IMG/VR virus record: IMGVR_UViG_3300001419_000041
Span: 1 to 25,874 of that record
Source of the DNA: a virus
Reading direction: 5' to 3' (one strand)
Length of the DNA: 25,874 bases
A program made the position numbers and the translations under genes. The notes under the pieces are model-generated. The model saw only the letters and a list, made by a program, of their open reading frames with translations, had not been told where the DNA came from and did no database searches. Each line of letters begins with the position of its first letter. The stretch's first letter is position 1. Positions 15,306 through 21,196 of this stretch are shown one piece after another.

Positions 15306-15664
15306 ATTCGGCTCGCCAGTAGAGTGCCTGTTCCATCACCACGCAGCTTGGATTGACTGCAAATGTATTGCGCTTTCTCTGCGTCTTTGCTGCGGATATA
15401 CACATCAAATTTGAGGTGTCCAAGATAGCGCACATGGGCCATGCGGTAGGCGCTCACGAATGGAATAGGCTGCCAGTCCTCAGTGAACACCCCGATCTCG
15501 TAGAACTCCACATCCTTCCGCTTGTTGAACAGTTCCATTTCCACCTTCGACACACCATCCACATGGGATGGCTTCAGCTTTGGGTAAGTCGGAACCATTT
15601 CATGCGCAAACGCTTGCCCACTAAGGAAAAGTAAGCATGTCGCCGAAATAGCTTTCGGGAACAT
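15284..15664 (-). CDS. Secreted protein resembling the N-terminal domain of a PapD-type chaperone, 126 aa
   Basis: The signal peptide (1-20) ends AFA before HEM. The mature protein reads as one immunoglobulin-like beta domain: KVEMELFNKRKDVEFYEIGV then FTEDWQPIPF, and LGHLKFDVYIRSKD. The pattern 'N...D..YEI.V....W.PIP' followed by a late strand with 'V.I' recalls the first domain of periplasmic pilus chaperones, but the PapD Arg/Lys anchors are not certain. Two Cys in the last third (YICSQSK, SRICSK) could pair. The start overlaps the preceding stop by one base (TGATG). A chaperone for the neighbouring secreted proteins is a hypothesis. The C-terminal chaperone domain is absent. Confidence 0.75.
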   Translation of the reverse strand: MFPKAISATCLLFLSGQAFAHEMVPTYPKLKPSHVDGVSKVEMELFNKRKDVEFYEIGVFTEDWQPIPFVSAYRMAHVRYLGHLKFDVYIRSKDAEKAQYICSQSKLRGDGTGTLLASRICSKFQQ

Positions 15665-15828
15665 CAGTCGTAAAGCCCCATTTCTTGGGCTTCCTTTGCC
15701 AGCTTATCAAGCGCATCTAGCCTCTGATACTCTGCCATGTCATGCTCGCCAATGGCTTGTCGCAGGGCATCCGCGGCTTTCTCTAGGGCATCCACAGCCT
15801 GTACCGCAGCTTTTCGCCAATCGCTCAT
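15664..15828 (-). CDS. Small helical protein, 54 aa
   Basis: Read directly from the minus strand: ATG at 15828 overlaps the preceding TGA (ATGA), and its TGA overlaps the next ATG. The product starts MSDWRKAAVQAVDALEKAAD and continues ALRQAIGEHDMAEYQRLDAL, ending EMGLYD. It is a single or paired amphipathic helix, acidic, with no signal peptide, unlike every neighbour in the cluster. It is probably cytoplasmic. Its exact fit between two genes supports it as real. Confidence 0.72.
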   Translation of the reverse strand: MSDWRKAAVQAVDALEKAADALRQAIGEHDMAEYQRLDALDKLAKEAQEMGLYD

Positions 15829-16328
15829 TGCGCGATACACTCCGCCACCACTACAGATCGGTAGGTTCCGCCCGGAAACGCCTTGTTGCCGCCACCACCG
15901 TACGTCGCGGTTGATGCGACCTTAAACCAAGTCGTGCCAGTGGCAACCAAGTCATATTCCTTGGTCTGGTCGAAAGTGACGGCATCCGTGTCGTAGTCCG
16001 CCATTGCCACGTCGGAAACCTCCTGCACCTCAACTGAACCCGTCCAAGTCACCATATCGCTCAGGCTTGGGCTGGCAGAAAACGCTGTTGGGTAAGTAAT
16101 CCGAGCCTTGTACGCATCCGCTAGGGAAACATCGTAGCGAACGATAGGCAGAACCCCGCCATCGGCAGGGGTGGTTGTCAGGGTATAGGCGTTTGGGTTG
16201 CCGTACACGCCAGCGGTATCCGTGTTAATCAGACAGCGACTCTGCACTGTGCCTTCGATTGGCACGTCCACTGCATACGCAGTTGCGCTACATAGACACA
16301 TTATCGCCACTATTTTGACATTTTTCAT
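15825..16328 (-). CDS. Secreted beta-rich protein, possibly pilin-like, 167 aa
   Basis: The signal peptide (1-19) ends AYA before VDVP. The mature protein begins VDVPIEGTVQSRCLINTDTA, with one Cys near the start and one four residues before the end (AECIAQ), a spacing that would tie the two edges together. The alternating hydrophobic pattern (ILPIV..., SVEVQEVSD, FKVASTATYGGGG, GTYRSVVVAECIAQ) suggests a beta-sandwich of about 150 residues. Size, the early 'V.G.V...C' and the closing strand are similar in outline to fimbrial or coat-type subunits, but I cannot confirm homology. It overlaps both neighbours by four bases. Confidence 0.78.
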   Translation of the reverse strand: MKNVKIVAIMCLCSATAYAVDVPIEGTVQSRCLINTDTAGVYGNPNAYTLTTTPADGGVLPIVRYDVSLADAYKARITYPTAFSASPSLSDMVTWTGSVEVQEVSDVAMADYDTDAVTFDQTKEYDLVATGTTWFKVASTATYGGGGNKAFPGGTYRSVVVAECIAQ

Positions 16329-17200
16329 TTGTATTGCTCCCCCACCATCTTGGTGTGCAATTTGTCGTTCGCCATACTGCGAAATGCCCGCTTATTGTCG
16401 GGCAGTTTGTTGTCTACCAGTACCACTGCTTCCTGATAGGTGCCGCCGGGTATTGTGGCTGCATAATATTGAGTCATTGTGACAGGATTCATCGCCCGAA
16501 GCATAGCGTTTTGCGTCATCTGGTTAGCGATGGTCAGGGCGTTGTCGTTGGCAGCCAGAGCCTTTTCCATATCAGGCTCTTCCTCCTCATCCTTGTCTTT
16601 CTTCTCGGCCTCGTCGTCCTCATACAGCTCTCTGTCAGTTTCAGCTGTGGCTATGCCAACAGCATCGTCCTCTAGGGCGTTGTAGGGGGTGATTACAGGT
16701 AAATCCGGCAGCGGAGCGACGTACGCCGGACAGGACGGGTCAGATTGAGGGTCAAAGCAGGGGTCTACCCTGTACGTGTAGATGACCGTTGGGTCTTCTA
16801 CGCTACCCACTCCCGTGGTTTCGATTGAGCCGTCGCCCCAGTATTTGACGGGGCTATATCCAATCGGTACGAGCTTGTTGATTGTCTGCCCAGACTTGCC
16901 CGACCAATCATCCGTGGACCTGAATATATATCCACCGTCAACGGCGTTTTCATTTTGGATGCTAACTGAGAAGTTGTCTGGTCGCTCTTTGACTGCGGTG
17001 TAGCGGTAGATGACGCCGGTAATATCGACCCCCGGAACTGGCGCCACTCCCAGTACAGGTTCAGACATAGCCCAATTAGTACCCCCAACAGCAGCATTAG
17101 CGCTATAGCCATACTGATAGTCAGAATAGGAGGGCTGCGCCAAAGACGCCACCAATAATGCTGAGAGCTTTATTCCGCTTATCTTCAGCTGTTGGCTCAT
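16325..17200 (-). CDS. Large secreted protein of the cluster, 291 aa
   Basis: The start at ATG 17200 lies inside the preceding gene, but GGAGAGG is close upstream and residues 1-26 form a signal peptide (ISGIKLSALLVASLAQ, cleavage after SYS), so this start is preferred. The mature part is aromatic and beta-rich (SDYQYGYSANAAVGGTNWAM; DITGVIYRYTAVKER). VDPCFDPQSDPSCPAYVAPL contains a close Cys pair. An acidic/lysine linker (about 190-212, EDDEAEKKDKDEEEEPD) precedes a C-terminal helical domain (EKALAANDNALTIANQMTQN). The highly acidic linker could be flexible or calcium binding. The product probably acts outside the cytoplasm. Family unknown. Confidence 0.78.
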   Translation of the reverse strand: MSQQLKISGIKLSALLVASLAQPSYSDYQYGYSANAAVGGTNWAMSEPVLGVAPVPGVDITGVIYRYTAVKERPDNFSVSIQNENAVDGGYIFRSTDDWSGKSGQTINKLVPIGYSPVKYWGDGSIETTGVGSVEDPTVIYTYRVDPCFDPQSDPSCPAYVAPLPDLPVITPYNALEDDAVGIATAETDRELYEDDEAEKKDKDEEEEPDMEKALAANDNALTIANQMTQNAMLRAMNPVTMTQYYAATIPGGTYQEAVVLVDNKLPDNKRAFRSMANDKLHTKMVGEQYK

Positions 17201-17693
17201 CGTCCTCTCCTTCTACAGGGGTTTTGTCCGTATGCACCTGCCAAGCAGCTTTTGCTGCGTCACCAATCAAACCGTCGTATGGGCAAGGTGTGCCTGCGTT
17301 CATCATGGCGTCAAACACCTTTTTGTCTTGGCACATTACCGAGACAGCGGCTACTTTCATGCCCATGTCGTAGAGGGTTTTGGCGTTCTTGAGCCTGATA
17401 CAGTTTTCTTCGGTAAAGGTTGAACCGACTGAGATACCGAGAATTTGAGTTTGAACTGCACCGGTAGCCCCGATTGTGCAGAGATCAGAATTATTCCCAG
17501 CTGAAAACTGCGGTGCGATAGCCGACGGTGGCGGGCTTTTGACAGTAGTAACCTGATTGCCGTTAGTTGTTACGGTGCTGGTGGATTCAGTGACGATCGG
17601 GTCAGCGGCAAAAGTGTTAGCCGAATAAGCAATGAGGCCGCCCAAGAGCAGCCCCACTACCAACCAACCTACTTGCTCGACTGGATGCTTCAT
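17121..17693 (-). CDS. Secreted or membrane-anchored protein, 190 aa
   Basis: Residues 8-30 (VGWLVVGLLLGGLIAYSANT) form a signal sequence or anchor, with a possible cleavage after TFA. The middle has four Cys: SDLCTIGATGAVQTQILGIS, ENCIRLKNAKTLYDMGMKVA, AAVSVMCQDKKVFDAMMNAG and TPCPYDGLIG. An acidic linker (VEGEDDEPTAEDKRNK) precedes a short C-terminal hydrophobic end (ALSIIGGVFGAALLF). The 'MCQD..VFDAMMNAGTPCPYDG' segment feels conserved in marine phage proteins, from memory. It is the first gene of the secreted cluster, three bases after the collar fibre gene. Its last 80 bases overlap the next gene in another frame. Confidence 0.78.
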   Translation of the reverse strand: MKHPVEQVGWLVVGLLLGGLIAYSANTFAADPIVTESTSTVTTNGNQVTTVKSPPPSAIAPQFSAGNNSDLCTIGATGAVQTQILGISVGSTFTEENCIRLKNAKTLYDMGMKVAAVSVMCQDKKVFDAMMNAGTPCPYDGLIGDAAKAAWQVHTDKTPVEGEDDEPTAEDKRNKALSIIGGVFGAALLF

Positions 17694-17696
17694 CTA

Positions 17697-18902
17697 TTAC
17701 GCCGTGCGCTTCCACATGTACACCGTGATGTACGGCTGGAGGTTAGCGTTAGTGCCGCTAGAACCTGAACTACCAGTAGTAAAGCTGTGGGTGTGTGCAG
17801 CTTCAGTGTCTGTGGTCAGTTCTGTCCCACCGTTATTATCAAAAACTGTAAGGTGGCTAATACCTGAAGGCCCGCCTCCGCCTTTTCTAGCGTTAGTAAT
17901 TACGTGTGAGTGAGAGCCGCCTGAGTCTGTAGTACCTGTGTGCGTGTGGCTTACAACAACCGCATCCTTGGAACCACCGGTTTCGCCAAGCGTATCAAAG
18001 CTGGAATCTCCTGCATCAAGCCCGACAAGAACACGACCTGCGCCAAAAGCAGTCCAAGTACCAAACCCAAGCAAGGTTGCAGGGTTAGTTGATACTGACG
18101 CGTTGATGTAAACAGAACCGACCGGATACACAGACGACAAATCAACAGCAGGTATTGCATCAATTTCTTGCTGAACAAACTCTGTCGTTGCTAGCTGTGT
18201 CGTGTCAGTACCAGTTAAAGCTGTTGGGGCTGTAGGTGTGCCGGTTAGCGCCGGACTTGCAAGCGGGGCTTTTGCATTAAGCTGCGTCTGAATATTGCTT
18301 GTTACGCCGTCAACGTAATTTAATTCAGCAGTGGTTGCAGTCACGCCGTCGAGAATATTGAGCTCAGCCGTAGTGGAAGTTACGCCGTCGAGAATGTTCA
18401 ATTCTGCGGTCGTTGAAGTGACGCCGTCCATAATATTAAGTTCGGCAGCGGTGGCTGTGATTCCCAGATCAGCGAGCGTAGTCGCGTCAAAACCATTGGA
18501 AATGTCAGCGACCTCAGCACCTGAACCTGCACCATCGCAATACACGACCTTAGTTTTACTGGCAGCCACACTTACATCGCCGCCTGAGCCCTGAGTCATC
18601 GTTACCGTCTGGTCAGAGTTGTTGACGATGAAGTACACTTTCTGCATATCGTTCGGGCTTACGGTCACGGTACAAGTACCGCCCGGAGAACCAGTAAACA
18701 CGATTACAGCATGGCGCCCATTAGAGGCCGCACCGTCGGTCGTAGTTAAGGTGTAGGTAGTTGAGCTGAGGGAGACCGACACGATGCCCGCGACCATCTC
18801 CTCCATCAACTCCCAGTTGGTGTTGGTGGTATCGCCCCATGTGGTCGACTGTTCGCCGTCAGCAATGAGTTCGATGCCCGCCGGTGTATATGTACTTGCC
18901 AT
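17697..18902 (-). CDS. Tail fibre with C-terminal collar domain, 401 aa
   Basis: The N-terminus (1-140) is a virion-attachment region with STTWGDTTNTNWELMEEMV. Residues 150-203 hold four AELNIxDGVT-type repeats with a 13-residue period. ASPALTGTPTAPTALTGTDT and QLATTEFVQQEID (215-248) form a fibre linker known from many phages. From 259 the tail-collar domain starts (YPVGSVYINAS, LLGFGTWTAFGAGRVLVGLD). His pairs H319/H321, H331/H333 and H370/H372 are the metal-coordinating HxH motifs of gp12-type fibre tips. The end is QPYITVYMWKRTA. The product is likely a trimeric receptor-binding fibre. It precedes the secreted cluster by three bases. Confidence 0.87.
   Translation of the reverse strand: MASTYTPAGIELIADGEQSTTWGDTTNTNWELMEEMVAGIVSVSLSSTTYTLTTTDGAASNGRHAVIVFTGSPGGTCTVTVSPNDMQKVYFIVNNSDQTVTMTQGSGGDVSVAASKTKVVYCDGAGSGAEVADISNGFDATTLADLGITATAAELNIMDGVTSTTAELNILDGVTSTTAELNILDGVTATTAELNYVDGVTSNIQTQLNAKAPLASPALTGTPTAPTALTGTDTTQLATTEFVQQEIDAIPAVDLSSVYPVGSVYINASVSTNPATLLGFGTWTAFGAGRVLVGLDAGDSSFDTLGETGGSKDAVVVSHTHTGTTDSGGSHSHVITNARKGGGGPSGISHLTVFDNNGGTELTTDTEAAHTHSFTTGSSGSSGTNANLQPYITVYMWKRTA
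18294..18455 (-). repeat. Four 39-bp repeats (13 aa, AELNIxDGVT) in the collar fibre
   Basis: The units begin at residues 153, 166, 179 and 192 and differ slightly at the DNA level. They encode a short coiled or beta-prism segment shared with the S74 fibre (one copy, near its residue 145). Confidence 0.85.
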
Positions 18903-18915
18903 TTTTTAAATCCTA

Positions 18916-19326
18916 CTAATCATTAGGTCCGCTCAAACACTCTCTAGCTAGAGGTGCGTCATACCAGCGTTGATTCTCCTCATCCCAGTATAGGGCGGAC
19001 CCCTCGTACTGGCTAGGATCAGGTTTTGGTATTGGTGCTTCGTAGCGATACGTTTCTTTATTGAGAACCCAGCTATCAAATGGCTTGTTCTCCATAAACG
19101 CGTCGTCTTCTGGGACGTACGGAAACCCAACAGCCGCATAATTTTTTCTGAAGTTGGCATTGTACGAAGTTTGCACCCATTTAGTGTTTTCGCCAAATAG
19201 TTCTTTGCATCTAGCGATACCTAACAATTCAGACTCCTGCCCGTTTTCGTCCCGAATTTCCTTGTTAGAAATGACGACAACGCGCAAAACAATGTTGTTC
19301 TCATCTAACTCAGCGAAATGTGCCAT
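18916..19326 (-). CDS. Fibre-linked conserved small protein (MAHFAELDENN family), 136 aa
   Basis: Start chosen at ATG 19326, which shares a base with the stop of the preceding gene (TGATG); an earlier in-frame TTG at 19332 would only add two residues. The opening MAHFAELDENNIVLRVVVIS is a form I recall from many marine and cyanophage genomes, beside fibre genes. Later sequence is aromatic (WVQTSYNANFRKNYAAVGF, YWDEENQRWYD). No signal peptide or membrane segment. The product may be a fibre-tip component or assembly chaperone; its exact role is not established. Confidence 0.8.
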   Translation of the reverse strand: MAHFAELDENNIVLRVVVISNKEIRDENGQESELLGIARCKELFGENTKWVQTSYNANFRKNYAAVGFPYVPEDDAFMENKPFDSWVLNKETYRYEAPIPKPDPSQYEGSALYWDEENQRWYDAPLARECLSGPND

Positions 19327-20339
19327 CACCAAGTCCCCATAATCACGACAAGCCCCGATCCACCCGGTCCGCCGGGGTACCCCGCATTTGAGAAAGACCC
19401 TCCGCCACCGCCGCCAGTATTAGCGTCCGCCGCTGTGTACGGCCCGCCAGACGCGTAGTTAGCACCTTGGCCCCCGCCATAATAGATTCCAGTCTGCGAG
19501 TATGAGCCGTAGGAACCGCCGGTGGATTTGCTCAAGTTTGGAGATTGGTTACAGTTTCCTCTGGAACCTTCACCGCCGCCACCTACCGTGTAAGTAGTCC
19601 CTGCCATTGTGTATGAGCTGCCTTTTCCACCCGGCCCCCATTGCGAAGTATTAACCCAAGAGCCGTAGCAGCCGCCATCGCCTGAGCCACCGCCACCAGA
19701 GCCACCGTTTGATCCACCGCATGCAGTGCTAGGGCCCCAACCGTTGCCCGGCCCACCTTGGTAGCCCTGACCTGATATGCCAGAGCCACCGCTCGCGTTA
19801 ACGTCTCGACCTACGCCCCCGCCAGACCCTCCAGAATTGGCACCGCCCCCCTGTCCGTTGCCGCCGTAGCCGCCCCCGCTGCAAGAGATGCCATTAAAAG
19901 ATGAGCTTGAACCGTTAGTGCGAGAGCCGCCACCACCGCCGACAGTTACTGTGTAACTAGAACCGGCAGAAACAGTACTGGATTGGTATTTAACTCCGCC
20001 TGCACCGCCGCCACCGCCGCCATTACCTGCGCCGCCTCCAGCACCGCCAGCCACTACAAGAACGGTTACAGAAGTCCCAACCAAAGTGCCGGGCGCTGTC
20101 CAAGTACCCGACGAGGTAAAGGCTTGCGCTCTAAGAATTGGGGTATAGTTTGCGGTGTTATAAAACTGGTTTGCAGCAATTTGACCGCTTGTTGGAACAC
20201 CGCTCACGTTAGTGTCGGTGTCGGTTACATAACCACCGCCGCCGTTACGATAGTATTCAGCTAGCCCAATAGGATCAGAACCACCAAATTCAGTTTGAAT
20301 TTGTGAAAAACTAATTTGACCCGATGCTGGCAACGTCAT
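19326..20339 (-). CDS. Glycine-rich tail tip/adhesin protein, 337 aa
   Basis: The start follows a strong AAAGGAGGG site (20346-20354). The N-terminus MTLPASGQISFSQIQTEFGG, then SDPIGLAEYYRNGG, is a virion-attachment motif I recall from other phages. Residues 80-110 form a short beta segment (AQAFTSSGTWTAPGTLVGTS). The remaining two thirds are Gly/Ser-rich with runs of Gly (for example GGAGGGAGNGGGGGG), which fold as polyglycine-II sandwiches in phage tip adhesins such as the T4-like gp38 group. The last residues (SGLVVIMGTW) end in a beta strand. Cys residues are interspersed. It likely contacts the receptor. Confidence 0.82.
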   Translation of the reverse strand: MTLPASGQISFSQIQTEFGGSDPIGLAEYYRNGGGGYVTDTDTNVSGVPTSGQIAANQFYNTANYTPILRAQAFTSSGTWTAPGTLVGTSVTVLVVAGGAGGGAGNGGGGGGAGGVKYQSSTVSAGSSYTVTVGGGGGSRTNGSSSSFNGISCSGGGYGGNGQGGGANSGGSGGGVGRDVNASGGSGISGQGYQGGPGNGWGPSTACGGSNGGSGGGGSGDGGCYGSWVNTSQWGPGGKGSSYTMAGTTYTVGGGGEGSRGNCNQSPNLSKSTGGSYGSYSQTGIYYGGGQGANYASGGPYTAADANTGGGGGGSFSNAGYPGGPGGSGLVVIMGTW

Positions 20340-20352
20340 TTCGCACCCTCCT

Positions 20353-21195
20353 TTAAGCCGCGATTTCGGTCCAAATATCTGTGTACGTCGGAGCTAAATT
20401 ACCCCAAAGCGTCGGACGAACAACTAATCCAGTGCAAGATACACCTAAAGGCAGTACAACGGCATCGCCTTCTTGGCTTTCATTACCAAGATACGCGGTA
20501 GCAAAAACGCCGGTTTCAACAACTACAGCGGCAGCGATGACTTCTTCGTCATCAAGCACAGCTGTGGCTGATACGCCAGTTACATCAATATAGTTGTTTG
20601 TTACAAGAGACTGTGTACCAAGCGCGGTAGTTCCAACCAAACCAGTCTCAACAACGACGGCATCAGCCTCTACTACTTCATCATCAAGTGTAAGAGTCGC
20701 AGATACGCCGCTAGGTAGTACGTTAGCTTCGGCTATAACCTGTCGAATGTTGGGGAACATCGACGATTCAAAGCCAGTCACTTCAGTGACAGCTTTAGCT
20801 ACAACCTCTACGTTGGCTAAAAACGTGGTTAAAACGTTTCCAGACAAATCAATATAGTTGTTGGTTTCTAGTGCTAGGGTTCCTTCACTGCCAGTAGCTT
20901 CTAGGCCACTAGGCGCAACAACTGCTTTAGCAATTACGTCTTCCGCGTTTTCAGATATGCCTGTAGCTTCTAAGCCCGCTGTTATAGCGAAGTTTGAATC
21001 AGCAGTTACAACTACAGAACCTAGCCCTGTTGTTCCAGCTAAACCAGTCTCAACAACTAGCGCTGGCGCTATGGCACTTACGTCGCCAACAGAAACCGTA
21101 GATTGAACGCCAGATATGCTTACCGTAGTGTTTACTACAACATCGCCTATACCAGCAAATGCCGCGCCTGCAATAGGGGCGTCACAAAATAACAT
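20353..21195 (-). CDS. Repeat-rich beta-helix-like fibre protein, 280 aa
   Basis: Start at ATG 21195, one base after the S74 stop. The sequence is built from about ten degenerate units of roughly 20-27 residues, such as GVSATLTLDDEVVEADAVVV, GVSATAVLDDEEVIAAAVVV and GVFATAYLGNESQEGDAVVL. Each has a G-[VL]-x-[AS]-T turn, a short strand, an acidic corner and an A-x-V strand. This periodicity suggests a beta-solenoid or stacked strands. The C-terminus (WGNLAPTYTDIWTEIAA) is a closing motif familiar from phage proteins. It lies between two receptor-binding genes, so a fibre shaft role is likely. No signal peptide. Confidence 0.75.
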   Translation of the reverse strand: MLFCDAPIAGAAFAGIGDVVVNTTVSISGVQSTVSVGDVSAIAPALVVETGLAGTTGLGSVVVTADSNFAITAGLEATGISENAEDVIAKAVVAPSGLEATGSEGTLALETNNYIDLSGNVLTTFLANVEVVAKAVTEVTGFESSMFPNIRQVIAEANVLPSGVSATLTLDDEVVEADAVVVETGLVGTTALGTQSLVTNNYIDVTGVSATAVLDDEEVIAAAVVVETGVFATAYLGNESQEGDAVVLPLGVSCTGLVVRPTLWGNLAPTYTDIWTEIAA

Positions 21196-21196
21196 C

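Noticed and set aside
16798-17112. A 104-residue frame embedded on the same strand inside the 291-residue secreted gene, starting with a membrane-like segment (MAIALMLLLGVLIGLCLNLY)
   Set aside because: It was considered as an overlapping spanin-type gene, but there is no ribosome site before its ATG, the rest is Ser/Gln-rich without a pattern, and the host frame is clearly coding there.
18294-18455. Short regular repeats that could suggest a CRISPR-like array
   Set aside because: Units are 39 bases with no unique spacers and lie in frame inside a fibre gene; they are protein repeats.
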